NCBI GenBank assembly: GCA_002197995.1
Contig: NGZR01000001.1
Span: forward strand, 7,688,001-7,752,000
Origin: Gaeumannomyces sp. JS-464
Taxonomy: Eukaryota > Ascomycota > Sordariomycetes > Magnaporthales > Magnaporthaceae
DNA length: 64,000 nucleotides
Reading direction: 5' to 3'
The notes below the pieces were generated by a model. It was given only the letters and a program-made list of their open reading frames with translations. It was not told where the DNA came from and ran no database searches. Shown here piece after piece: positions 34,647-46,500 of this stretch. The position numbers and the translations under genes were made by a program. Each line of letters opens with the position of its first letter. The stretch's first letter is position 1.

Positions 34647-36075
34647 TCAGGCCGTAAAGGCGAGGGCCATGCGGCGACGGGACGCAGGGGGCTGGGCGGG
34701 GGCGGCGCCGCCCTTGGGCCTGCGCACGTCCTTGATGGCGTCGCCCCTGAGCGGGGGCTCGGCGGTGGCGGTGAGGGCGCCCTGGATGGTCTCGAGGGCG
34801 CACATCTCCGGGCCGAGGCCGGTATCGCCGTCGAAGCCGCCGACGAACCAGCGGAAGCCGCACTGGGTGCCTTGTCGCCGCCCGTGCACGACTTCGCGGC
34901 CGCCTCGGCCGAGGGGTTGAGCAGGTCCGACACAGGCTTGGCGACGGCCGGCACCATGAGGGTCGAGGCCCACATGAAGCGCGACAGCTGGCCCTTGTGC
35001 GACTTCATGTCGACGTTGCAGGAGCCGATGAGCTCGCAGGCGGGCTCGTACAGGACGTTGGTCGCGTTTTCAGCTGGGCCAAAGTACTGCTTCTGGCTCT
35101 CGACGAAGCCCAGAGTGCGGTCGGTCCAGGTCTTGTCGCCGTTGGTGTGGTTGGCCATAACGGCAGCACCGTACATGTAGATGCCCGAGCTGTAGGTAAA
35201 CGAGACAGGGTTGAGCTTCTTGCAGTCGTCGCGGCGGTCGGCGCCGTCGATAACGTGGAACTTGGAGTCGATGAAGCCGACGGTCGTGGACCAATCGTAA
35301 ACCTTGGTGGCCCAATCGGCGTATGTCTGGTTGCCCGTAGCGCGGGCGAGGCGGGCGGCCAGCTGGAAGAAGGCGCCATTGCTGACCGAGTTCTTGTAGT
35401 TCAGGCCGTTGGGATTCGACTCGTAAATCTGCCACGGCAAGCCACCACCGCAGCTCGTCGTATCCCAGCGGCTGGCCAGCGAGTTGAAGATGTTCTCACC
35501 CATCTTGAGCCAAGACGGCACATTGGATTCGGGCTGAGGGAAGTTGCGCTCCGCCGCCGACATGACGGCGAACCCCCAGAATCCGAGGTCGTCGTTGCCC
35601 AACTGGCCGACGTGCTTGGGGCTCATGAAGTTGAACTCGGGGCCAACCTGGGCCAGAAGAGCCGTGGCGATCATGTCGTCATCTAGGGAGTGGTAGGGTC
35701 AGCAAACGTTCTAGGGAGGGATATATGGTAGAGATATTGGTGCTCTTACAGCTCTTATCGCGCGTGTAGTGGCTGTAATCCAGCATGGCTCCAGTAAGAG
35801 CACCCATCTGCCACCACCAATACGGTGCGGCGAGATCGACATATTCCTACCAAGGGGTTAGACCATACTAGGAAATTTTTAAGCAGGGGAGCAGAAGAGT
35901 CCGTCGAGGCAGAAGGGGGGTATCGTACAGAAGCGGAGCCTTTGTAGTAGGACATGGCATCGGCGGCGATAGCCTTAGAGACGCCTTGGACCGAGGCGTG
36001 ATCAGTGACCTTCAGGTCCTTGGGGACAGCCGCGGCAACCAAGCCCACGTGGATGGACTTCATGAACAGAACCAT
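34647..36075 (-). CDS. GH76 family protein, Dfg5/Dcw1-like alpha-1,6-mannanase
   Basis: Member of glycoside hydrolase family 76. In fungi these act on the cell surface and are linked to cross-linking GPI proteins into the wall (family knowledge). Exon 1 is 36075-35929, intron 35928-35847 (GTACGA, TAG), exon 2 35846-35750, intron 35749-35683 (GTAAGA, TAG), exon 3 35682-34647. It reads MVLFMKSIHVGLVAAAVPKD, then AMSYYKG, YWWWQMGALTGAMLDYSHYT and LGNDDLGFWGFAVMSAAE. The adjacent Asp pair in the last is the GH76 catalytic signature. Further blocks are CGGGLPWQIYESNPNGLNYK, YTYSSGIYMYGAAVM-like SFTYSSGIYMYGAAVMANHT and CNVDMKSHKGQLSRFMW. The frame breaks near 34,868-34,876 (one base missing), then resumes GTQCGFRWFVGGFDGDTGLG. 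Restored length is 426 residues. The C-terminus lacks a clear GPI hydrophobic tail, and the N-terminal hydrophobic stretch is short. Confidence 0.9.
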
Positions 36076-39000
36076 TGTGTCTTGCAGGAAGAAGTAAAAG
36101 GAACAAATGCCACAATAACAGGGGAGTGCGTAAGGCTCGCTCAACGACAGAGAACAGAGTGGGAGAGAAGAAGAGATGTCAGAAGGCAATGCTGTGCCCC
36201 GTCGAGGAAGATGGCGAGAGAAAAGGGGAGCTTTGTGTGTTGCAGGCCCTGTCTGAGCGAGCGAGAGAATCTTTCGACGAGTAGCAGTGCTACCCCAGAA
36301 CAGAAAGTGAAGCGGTGATACTGGTGGTTGACCCTGCTGGCCTGGCAAGCGAGGGGTGCGTGGACAGACGATGGTGAAGAACGAATGGAAGGTCGAAGGA
36401 CTGAAGCTGCAACAAGTACAGCACGACGAAGCGAACGAAAGGCGCAGCAGTCGATGAAGAGGGCAAGAGAACAAAAAGAGAAAAAGGAAACAACGCAAAG
36501 AAGCGAAGGGACCAACACTCAGGCTGACTGTGAATGCTTGGAGATGGAGATTGAGGCTGGGAGCATGGCCTGACAGTTCGTGCGGCCTTTTTAAGAAAGC
36601 TCAGGGCACGAGGCCGGCACCCATGGCACTCCACGGCTGACAATGACGCCTGGGGGCGCCAACAATGGGATGGCCGGTGTCAAAGACTGGGAGGCGTGGC
36701 GTGTGCAGGTCCATTCGCTAGCCAGGCACGGCAGGGCGGCCGGCGTCTGTGCTTGGGCCTGGGCCGCCCCGCCTGGTCCTGATGGCCCAGTGCTCTCCTG
36801 TCCATCATCTCGAGAGCCAAGCGACGAGATGTGCATGTCAGGGGAGGGAGGGGGAGGCCATGTTTCGTTTCCTGCCGGTTATGTGCGGCGAGTGCGGCGG
36901 TAACCACACCTCGGCCAAAAACAGCAGCGACGGCCACAGTAATCGAAGGGTGGCCTGCACGGGGCTTGAAGCTTTTGCGCAGCTGGGCCGCAGCAGGGAG
37001 CAGGGGTAAATTGGCAATGCAGCCCTAGAAGGGCTTGCCCAATGGCCAAGGTTGAAAGATGATCGCCGGGCAGGGGGAGGAGCTGGATGCAGCCTCCAAT
37101 CGGGTCTTGCAGAAACGGCCAGTTCCCGGCTGCGTGGCGCTGGCAGGCTGGGCGCTGATGGGGCGACGCTCAGGGTAAGAGAGGGGTTGATTGGCAGCCG
37201 CCACCCTAACTCGATCTCTTGGCCTTCCTGTCCAGGACGGCCAGCGAAACATGAAACGGACCTGGTCTTGGTTTAATTTATTTGGATGTGTCGCCCTTTG
37301 CCATGCCTCGAAGCGACGGTGAAGCGCGAAAGGATGGCGCGAATTCGAAGCCGAAAGAGTCCAACACAAAGAACGAAACCAAAGCCGCGCGGCTGGGCAG
37401 CGTCAGTTTTGGGCCACTACACGCAACCCCAAAGGCTCAATTTTGTAAATGCGTTCGATGCGGTGCAATTGAGTAGGCTGCAAGAGGCCTGAATAGGTGC
37501 TAGCCCCGCAACCTCTGGTGCAAAACACCAACCAAAACCATAGAATAATTCTGCCTTCTAAAACCCAGAACTAAGGGACCTACCGGCGCCATCATCGCAA
37601 TCCTGATGACCCGAATCCTAACCAACAACCTAAATCCTAGTCGCTGACCCTACTCAGTGTCCCATGGAAAATCTCCTGCTTCCGGCAACCCTAACGGTGT
37701 AGATTTTATGCTGGAAAATATCATTATCATTGTGTGAATGCGTGCTGAAATGTGTGGGCGAACCCGGGCTGGATCTATTTGGGGCGAGATGGGGCATCCA
37801 TTTAGGCAGGTCAAGAGGTCCAATGCCACCGTGTCAGAATGTGACCTCGTATCCATTTCTCCAGGTCCATGCGAGCCATGGGGAAAGGCGGTGGAGCCAC
37901 AGCGAGAGGCAGTGCTGACAGCAGCTTCATTCATCTGTAACGCTCAAGTGGATCTGACCAAGCGCCCTCCATGATCGATTTGAGGGCATTCACCTGCCGC
38001 TGCTGGGCGGGTGTGGTGTGGGCGGCAAGCTGCGTTTAGGCCAACCCGTCCAGCTTCGGCGCCCCCATCTTCCAATATGAATTCTCTGGCGGACTCGAAT
38101 TGTGCGGCCATTTCAAGTTTGTTTGATGTTCATATCAAAGGTTATCAAGAACTTGGGTTCGAGGCAGAAAACGTATGTCGGGCAAACGTTGGTAAGTGCA
38201 GGTGTGCGTCTGCAGTTCGATAATGGTCGGGGGCACATCCCTTTATCCAACAAAAACAAACGCACCAGACGCTCCATAATGGCGGCTCGAGTCTAGATTG
38301 GCCTGTCACTCCGGGTTGCACGCAGAGCCAAGACAAGAACCAACTCCTCGGGTTCTTCCTCACCGATCCGACTCCATTCTTATTCCTGGGCCCACCCACC
38401 CTCGCCGAACCAGCCTCTGTCGTGAGGGCTCCATGCTAGCCTGAGATCTGGTTGATGCCACGAGTCTCTGCTTGTCAAGCAGGTACGCCTAGGTAGCGTA
38501 TGTCAATTGACAGACTAGCGGGAACCTATTACCCAATATCTCACAGAACGAAGACGAGGCTACGGATGCCCTCCCAGTTGGCAAGTCACAAGGCCTAGAC
38601 TCCTCCCTTGGGATGGTGCGTCGGATAGGTAGGTGCTGGGCTGCCTGCTGTGTTTATCCACAGATTGGATGGTTTGGTATTTTTCCCGGGGTTCGAGCGG
38701 CCCCGAATCCTTCGTTCTTCACGATAAAATCAGATCTCATGCCGCTTATGCTGGCGGCTAGCCTTTTTCGGGAGCAAGGCCACCAAGGGGCTGTCTCGGC
38801 GCATTCGGCAGGCTCGCCGACGCAACCAAAGTCCCGGGGCCTTATTCGAAATAAGAAGCCTTGGGGGAGCTTGTTTTTCTGATCGGTGCTCCTTCTCCTC
38901 TCCTTCACGTAAATCCCTTGGGCACCTGACCAAAAGGACGACGACAGTCTCTCTTTAATCACACTCCTTCGCTTGGGAAACAGAACAAACAAGTCGCTCG

Positions 39001-39140
39001 TTGATTCTTTAGACATTTGCTTGCTCCTGCTGCTCCGCCTGGAAATCGTGCGATTTGCGTTCTGCGTGACAGCCGTTGAACTCCTGCAAGCCACCCTTAA
39101 CGCCACCGCCTAGATCAGAACTACGCCGGCCTCCTTCAAG
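36076..39140. other. intergenic between divergent GH76 and secreted-protein genes
   Basis: About 3.1 kb shared upstream region of two cell-surface genes read outward. On the GH76 sense strand, 36,100-36,560 is strongly pyrimidine-rich (a leader-like CT tract). A CGCCTAGGTAGCG element is at 38,486-38,498. No supportable gene. Short frames at 36,643-37,490 and 37,650-38,400 have no family resemblance. Confidence 0.45.
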
Positions 39141-39469
39141 ATGCGCCAGTCTCTGCTCCTCGCCGCCGCCGTCCTGGCCGGTCCGTCTGCCGCTCAGACC
39201 GTTACCATGCATATGCCTGCTTTCGGGGCTGGAGACGCTCTGGGCTCTGTCATCAGCTCCGAGAAGGACAAGACCACCTACTCCGTCACCTGCCGTGGCA
39301 ATGCTCCTGCCACGGCCTTTTGTCCGTTTGGCAACAACTTCCGCGTCACCAGCGCTCCCTCGACCATCATCTTCACCCAGACCGTGCCGATAGACCCATC
39401 CATGACCGCATCCATGGGAGCTGTTTCCCAGTAAGCCAGCACAGCCTAGATCATCTATGTGATGAAGCG

Positions 39470-39510
<41 letters not shown>

Positions 39511-39936
39511 ACACCTCGTTCACCGATGGCTAATTTTACTATCTCACCCTCCCACTTGGGCAGGGTCGTGGATGCCACCTGCTCGTCCACCAACGACGCG
39601 ACCCTGTCGTGCACCGCCGCGCTGCAGCTCATGTCTGGCTCCTCAACCCTCTCCTCATCTGCGGTCTCAGACATCGCCACCGACGCGAGCCTGCTGCTCG
39701 TCACTCTCACCCTGACCAACAAGCTGCCCGGCGGCACCGCCGCTGTTCCCACCCCCACCGGCACGGGCGCCTCCTCGGCCCCGACCGGCGGCTCCCGGTC
39801 CACCTCCGGTACCGGTAAACCCAACGCCGCGTCCACATCCACCACCAGCAGCAGCCAGAACGCCGGGCCCAAGGCGACTCAGAACGCCGTGCTCGCCGGC
39901 GTCGCCGCCCTTGTCGGTGGCGCGGCGATGCTGTGA
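39141..39936 (+). CDS. small secreted Ser/Thr-rich protein, probable GPI anchor
   Basis: Signal peptide MRQSLLLAAAVLAGPSAAQ, with likely cleavage after SAAQ or nearby, then a compact ~130-residue domain with four cysteines (SVTCRGN, TAFCPFGN, DATCSST, LSCTAA), probably two disulfides. A Ser/Thr/Gly/Pro-rich linker (TGTGASSAPTGGSRSTSGTG) follows, and a C-terminal hydrophobic tail AVLAGVAALVGGAAML with small residues before it, as in GPI-anchored fungal wall or membrane proteins. Exon 1 is 39141-39430, intron 39431-39563 (GTAAGC, CAG), exon 2 39564-39936. Total 220 residues. The intron carries a long GC/AC repeat. Function unknown; surface location is inferred from the two end signals. The architecture is common among fungal GPI proteins of unknown role. 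Confidence 0.85.
39467..39508. repeat. (GC)6(AC)15 alternating tract in intron
   Basis: Six GC dinucleotides followed by fifteen AC dinucleotides, continuing into ACGTACAC, so strict purine-pyrimidine alternation extends to about 39,514. It occupies roughly a third of the 133-nt intron of the secreted-protein gene. Alternating GC/AC tracts favour Z-DNA. Confidence 0.92.
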
Positions 39937-40770
39937 GCTGCTGGCTGGTGAAGGGGAGATAGTATGGGAAAAGGTGAGGGGATGTAATATCGTGGCACAT
40001 TTGAGCAGTGCGGAACTTCGACTCGGCATTCTACGATCACTACAATTTCTAAGGCGCTTGTACCAGAACCGGTGAGGTCTCTGTGCATGATTGGCGTTCT
40101 ATGTGCTGCCTAGGTGCCTACCATCTATACAAGCCCGTAAGCTTTTGTAATACTTTGGTTTGGTCCCGATACGGGTACGGGAGCTACGATCATGCGTTTT
40201 TATACTCATCGCTGCAGCAAGCGTCCAGGCTAATAGTAGGATACCTAACAACCAGCTCCAGGGATTGTGTATAACCGCACATCAGGAACATGGAAAACAG
40301 GAAGTTACAACATTGAATATCTGATATTGCCTAAGCACTTAAATATGTGGATATCTGGTATACTGTATATGTCAGGCGCCCCGTTGATAGGTCAAGCCTG
40401 GGAAAAAGTCTGTGTATGTAGTGGTGATTTCGGAGACAGTCATAAACACCAACCCTTTTCCCATCCAACGAACTAGCTAACCGTGCCCAAGCCAAGCTAA
40501 TCTGTACATATTCCAGCCCCGATGCAGATTGGGAAATGGAAGAAACAAAAAAAATCCGTGGAGATGCCCAATTAAAAACACAAAGGCCAGGTCAAATGCC
40601 TGCCATACCTTTCTTCCACCTTCAACTCTTTTTGCCCCTCGACGCGTCGCCGCCACTGACGTTTCATAATGTTACAACATCGCGCCCCGGCGGGTGGTCA
40701 TGTGACTGTGCTGTGCTGACCGCGTGACGTGCGCGAGAGAATTTCATCATCCCGCTACGGCTCGGCTCTC
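39937..40770. other. convergent 3' region
   Basis: 834 bp between the secreted-protein stop (+) and the helicase stop (-). AT-richer than average, with an 8-base A run near 40,548-40,555 and a GCCTAGGTGCC element at about 40,109. No gene seen. Confidence 0.5.
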
Positions 40771-43037
40771 TCAGAAGGAGGAGTCAAATCCACCGCGGCC
40801 GCCTCCCCTGCGGTCAAAGCCGCCGCGGTCGCCTCCCCTGCGGTCAAAGCCGCCGCGGTCGCCTCCCCTGCGGTCAAAGCCGCCGCGACCGCCTCCCATG
40901 CGGTCACCTCCTCTGCGGTCAAAGCCGCCGCGGTCGCCTCCCCTCCGGTCGAAGCCGCCACGGCCGCCTCCCATGCGGTCGGAGCCGCCACGGTCACCAC
41001 CCCTCCGGTCAAAGCCACCACGGTCGCCTCCCCTGCGGCCAGAGTCGCCGAAGCCGCCGCGATCGCCGAAGCCGCCGCGATCGCCACCGTAGCCACCGCC
41101 TCCGGAGCTGCTACCTCCGAAATGGTAGTCTGCGAAGTCTAGGTCGTCTTCTGTGTTGCGTGACGAAGTTCTGCGCTTGGTGCCGATATTTACACCCGGA
41201 ACGCGTGCAAGGCCCTTCCTCTCGGCCAAGTGCGGTGTCAAGACAGGTGGTTCCTCCCAGCCCCAGGCATTCTTGGTCCAGTCGTTGAGTTGCTCGACCA
41301 GGCTGGGCAGCAAGTGCTTCTCAGCTTGGCCGAAATGGATCAGGTAGGCTTCCTCCAACATGGCGTCTGGTATGCGCCTAAGCTGTTTAGCGACGGCCCG
41401 GTAGCTAGGGCTCGCGTCTTCCAGATTTTCAGGGGCTCTATCAGCCGTGGCAGCCTCGAGGTCCGCACGACGTTGGATAGGAAGACCGCCGAGCATGCGC
41501 CGGGCGTCGTTCATAGAGAACTGGGGGACAAGAATCCATCCCTCTCCCGCCTTCTCCGCTCTGCCTGTCCGGCCCAGACGGTGGATGTACTGTTCCCTCT
41601 GGGGCGGCAAGCCGTACTGGATGACGTGAGTAACGTTGGGGAAATCCATGCCTCGGGCTGTCACATCAGAGGACACAAGGATTGCTGACTTAGCCTTCCT
41701 GAAGTAATCGGCTGCCCTCGTCCGCTGGGTCTGGTCCAGCTTGGAATGGATGTAAAAGACCTCCGGGATCTGGGGCAGGTCCCTGCTGAGGTCATGATCC
41801 TGGCGGACATGTGCGTGAGGGTGGTGAAGGGGAAGAAGATGATAGCCTTGAAGGGGTCCTTTAGTGGGTCTTTCTCGCAGGCCTCGACTTGTTTGATGAC
41901 AAGGTCGACCACGGCAGGGAGCATGTTCTCGTAGCGTTGCACTGGGACAATGAACTGAGGCACCTTCTCGTGCGTGGCCACCTCATCTTCCTTGATGGTC
42001 TGCACGAACTTGAAGTTCTTCCGGTCGACGTACCACCTCGCCAGGTTGACGACGTTGTCTGGGATGGTGGCGGAGAAGAGGAGGGTTTGACGGGGCTCCT
42101 CTCCCGGTCGGGAAGCATCTCGACAATGGATCTGAGCTCCTTCTCAAATCCAACATCAAGCATCCGATCGGCCTCATCCAGAACAAGGGCCGACACCTTA
42201 GGCGCCACCACCCCAGACGACGAATCCGAAAGCAGATCGTTCAGACGCCCGGGAGTGCCCACGAGAATGTGGCAGCCATATCGGTGCATCTCATTGAGCG
42301 ATTGCCTCTTCCTCGTGCCACCGAGCGAGCGCAACCTTGAGTCCGGTGTTGGCACAGAGCTTCTCGGCCTCCTTGGCGATCTGTTCTGCGAGTTCGCGGG
42401 TAGGAGAGATGACAATGGCACGGATGTCGATTCTGCTGCCGAGGCCGTTGTCTGGGCGACCAGAATAACGTTGACGAGTGGCCAGAGAAGGGTCGTTTGC
42501 GAGAATCCGTTGTAACACCGGCGTCAGGAACGCGAGTGTCTTGCCTGTGCCGGTTTTGGCCTGCGCAACCCTGTCATTTATATCGTGTTAGTAGCTAGAC
42601 CGTTTTCAAAGGGACCGCCAGAGATAGGAGCTGGAGTCATAGGGGAGTAAATAGTGGTGTTCTTACATATCCTTCCCTTCTAGGGCCGGACCGAGGGTTG
42701 CTGATTGGACTTCCGTCATGTTTTGGTAGCCCATGTCGGTCACAATAGCTTTGACAAGGCTCTCATGGACTCCCAGTTTTGGCAGGTCGGTAAACTTGGT
42801 GATCTGGCCCGGCTCAGAAGGCCCGGGCGCCTCATTCCGAGCCTCGGCAGCGCTGGAGTATGGGCGCCATGCTTGCGAAAGCAGTGACGGGAGTCTGGTG
42901 GGCCGGAGGAGGGCTGAGGCAGCGAAGGTCGGCTGAATTTGCTTTGCGCTGGCAGCACCAGCTGACGCCGCGGACCCCGGCAATGAGGCCGAGAGCCTAG
43001 CAAGACGAACTTGCCGGGCGATGGATGTCCTGAACAT
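40771..43037 (-). CDS. MSS116: mitochondrial DEAD-box RNA helicase, MSS116-like, RGG tail
   Basis: ATP-dependent RNA helicase. The Mss116 family aids mitochondrial intron splicing and translation (family knowledge). Start chosen at 43037 ([20 protein letters not shown]), an Arg-rich, acid-free leader typical of mitochondrial import; an upstream in-frame ATG at 43130 would hide it. Exon 1 is 43037-42667, intron 42666-42571, exon 2 42570-40771. Helicase motifs in order: [10 protein letters not shown] (I), SPTRELA (Ia), VGTPGRLND (Ib), [13 protein letters not shown] (II), LFSATIPDN (III), [14 protein letters not shown] (V), HRLGRTGRA (VI). The tail is a run of [10 protein letters not shown] repeats ending GGFDSSF. 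Frame breaks lie near 42,320 (two bases missing or one extra, before GGTRKRQ), 42,090 and 41,800 (one missing each). Restored length is 724 residues. Divergent from SMC2. Confidence 0.9.
40774..41080 (-). repeat. 30-nt tandem repeats encoding RGG boxes
   Basis: The 3' end of the helicase gene consists of near-identical 30-nt units (plus strand: GCCGCCGCGGTCGCCTCCC-type), each encoding a [14 protein letters not shown] decapeptide with variants [15 protein letters not shown]. About nine to ten units are recognisable. All keep the reading frame, so copy-number change would lengthen or shorten the RNA-binding tail without a frameshift. Confidence 0.9.
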
Positions 43038-43572
43038 CCTGGGGGAGTATGAGAGCGAGGTGGGGAGGGAACAATAACGATTAGCGGCAAGGGATGCAGG
43101 AAAAGAACACGAATTGTACTCAAGAGCCACAATCCCAACCCGAGTTAATCAGTGGTTGCTGAGTGCTCGGTGTAATTAACCAGTAGAAAAAAAAATATCG
43201 AGTGTCTTTATGAGAAGGCGGAGAGATAAGTTTGCGCGAGACGCGAGATGGGATGCGGGCAAAAAAAAAAGAAAAAAGTTGCGGGCGGTCGACAGCGGCG
43301 CAAGGCAAGTGGAACTTGGAGTGGGGCGAGCAAGCCACTTAGGAAGCCCGACTGGTGGGTGAAGTACCCCATATTAATTGCGCGATAACGATAAGGCGTC
43401 GCTCCACTCTAACCACCCCGCCGCCCTGGGATGTGGACAGCCCTCCCCGCCAACGCGTGGGATTTTGTTTACTTTGGAAAATCAATGCATTTGGCCATCA
43501 GCCTCTCTCCTGCTGTCGCAATCCAACGCAGGCACAACAACAGGCCGCAGCTAGCCTCACCGAACCGCCAGG
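43038..43572. promoter_or_regulatory. bidirectional upstream region of MSS116-like and SMC2 genes
   Basis: 535 bp between two divergent start codons. Contains an A-run of about 10 at 43,261-43,270 and another A-rich segment at 43,184-43,194. No ORF of note. Specific transcription-factor sites cannot be assigned by eye. Confidence 0.5.
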
Positions 43573-46500
43573 ATGAGGGTCACGGAAATAATCATAGACG
43601 TGAGGACCAACTAGTCTAGATCAAGTTTCCTTGAAGGATCGCGACTGACACACCGACCAGGGCTTCAAATCCTACGCCGTCCGGACGGTGATCTCGGGAT
43701 GGTAAACAAAGCCCAAACCCGCGCCCGCCCTCAGGGGCCCATGGCATGGTCGCGCAGTGCGAACTGGAACTAACAGCCACAGGGATGAGAGCTTCAACTC
43801 TATCACGGGCCTCAACGGAAGCGGGAAGTCCAATATTCTCGATGCGATATGTTTTGTTCTGGGCATTACCAACATGTCCACGGTTCGGGCGCAGAACCAG
43901 CAGGTTAGTGTCTGGCTCTGGCGCGGTTGCAACAGCTCTTCAGTGCACACAGCAGCTGACGCGGCTGCTCTCTGCCAACCAGGACCTCATATACAAGCGC
44001 GGCCAGGCAGGCGTCACCAAAGCAAGTGTGACTATCGTGTTCGACAATAGGGACAAGAAAACTTCCCCGATAGGGTTCGAGGAATATGCGACCATTAGTG
44101 TCACGCGGCAGGTCGTCCTAGGCGGAACCTCTAAGTACCTAATCAACGGCCACCGCGCCCAACAACAGACGGTTCAGAACCTGTTCCAGTCGGTACAGCT
44201 GAACATTAACAACCCGAACTTCCTCATCATGCAAGGGCGCATCACCAAGGTCCTCAATATGAAGGCCGTCGAGATTCTCGCCATGATCGAGGAGGCTGCT
44301 GGGACAAGGATGTTTGAGGACCGCCGGGACAAGGCACTCAAGACCATGGGCAAGAAAGAGATGAAGCTGCAGGAGATCAAGGAGCTCCTGAGCGAGGAGA
44401 TTGAGCCCAAGCTGGAGAAGCTACGCACTGAAAAGAGGGCGTTTTTGGACTTCCAGCAGACCCAGAACGACCTGGAGCGCCTGAGCAGGGTGGTCATTGC
44501 CCATGACTACGTTAGGAACCAGGAGAAGCTGCGGCAGTCCGCTGCGGACCTAGATGCTAAGAAGGCGCGACAAAAGGGCCTGGAGGACTCGGCCGTCAAG
44601 CTCAAGAGCGAGATTGCGCACCTCGAAGAGGACGTCAAGAGAGTAAGAGCACAGCGCGACAAAGAGCTTCGCAAGGGCGCCAAGGCCCAGGCGCTTGAGG
44701 AGGCGGCCAAGAAGCACTCCAACGAACTTGTCCGTCTTGCCACCGTCGTGGACCTTAAAAATTCCAGTATGACAGAGGAGCAAGAGCGGAGGACCGCGGG
44801 CGAGAAGACCGTTTCGGAGCTCGAGTCTGCACTCAAGGAAAAGACAAAGGCCTACGAGAAGGCCAAGGCCCGATACGACCAGGCCAAGGAGGAACTCGAG
44901 AAGCAGAACCAAGACGCCGAGGCGAAAGAGGAACTGCTGCAGACCCTACAGACAGGTGTCGCATCCAAGGAAGGGCAGGAGAATGGCTATCAGGGCCAGC
45001 TCCAGGATGCAAGGAACCGGGCGACCGCGGCCATGACGGCGCAGGAACAGGCCAAGATCAAGATGGCCCACCTAGAGAAGCGCATCAAGGAGGAGGAGCC
45101 GCGCGCGAAGAAGGCAAAGGCACAGAACGCGGGGCTTCTCCGCGATCTTGATGGCCTGAAGGCGCAGGCTGAGAAGCTCGAAAAGGAGCTCGGCAAGCTC
45201 GGCTTCAGCCCGGGCGCCGAGGAAGACATGTACAAGCAGGAGGGCGTGCTTCAGCAGTCGATACGCAACCTCCGTCAGGAGAGTGACGTGCTGAAGCGCA
45301 AGGTGGCCAACATCGATTTCAACTACGCGAACCCGGTCCCGAACTTTGACCGATCCAAGGTCAAGGGCCTGGTAGCGCAGCTCTTTACCCTGGACAAGCA
45401 GCACACGGCTGCTGGCACGGCTCTGGAGATCTGCGCGGGCGGGCGTCTGTACAACGTTGTGGTCGATACGACCGAGACTGGCACGCAACTCCTCCAGAAC
45501 GGAAAGTTGCGCAAGCGCGTCACCATCATCCCTCTAAATAAGATCGCCGCGTTCCGGGCGTCGGCGTCTACCATTGCGACGGCGCAGTCCATTGCGCCTG
45601 GCAAGGTCGACTTGGCGTTGTCTCTGGTTGGATATGACGAGGAGGTTTCGGCGGCGATGGAGTATGTCTTCGGTAACACGCTCGTCTGCGCCGACGCCGA
45701 CACAGCCAAGAGGGTCACGTTCGACCCCAACGTGCGCATGCGTAGCATCACCCTCGAGGGCGATGCATACGACCCATCCGGCACCCTCTCGGGCGGCAGC
45801 TCGCCCAACTCGAGCGGCGTTCTTGTCACGCTTCAGAAACTCAACGAGATCACTCGCAATCTGAACGAGGCTGAGGCGTCCCTCAGGGCCCTGCAGGCCA
45901 AGATTTCCAGCGAGAAGTCCAAGCTCGATCAGGCGCGGAAGCTAAAGCAAGAGTTGGATCTGAAAGCGCACGAGATCAAGCTTGCAGAGGAGCAGATTGG
46001 TAGCAATTCGTCCTCCTCTATTATCCAGGAGGTGGAGAAGATGAAGGAGCAGATCGTACAGCTGAAGGAGGACGCTACCGAAGCCAAACAGAAGCAGGCC
46101 GCCGCCAACGCTGACGTCAAGAGGATTGAGAAGGATATGAAGGACTTTGATAACAACAAGGACGCGAAACTGGTTGAGCTCCAGGCTTCGCTGGACAAGC
46201 TTCGGGCCTCTTTGGGGACAAACTCAACATCGGTCAAGGCCCTCCAGAAGGAGCTTCAGAGTGCGCAGCTCGATTCAGAGCAGGTCGGTGGCGATCTGGC
46301 GGCCGCTCGGGAGCAACTCCAGGAGATTGACCTGGCCATCAGCGCCCAGAGGGACGAGATCGCTGAGCTGGCCAAACAGCAGGCCGCGCTGAAGGAGACG
46401 TACGAGGCCGCGCAGGCCCAGCTCGAGGACGAGCGGGCGAAGCTGAGCATCTTCGACGACGAGCTGCGTGCGCTCGAGGATGCGACTCGGTCCAAGAACG

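Noticed and set aside
39009..39872. Long 287-codon minus-strand frame with a Cys/Val repeat
   Set aside because: Antisense shadow of the secreted-protein gene. The repeat is the translated GC/AC microsatellite.
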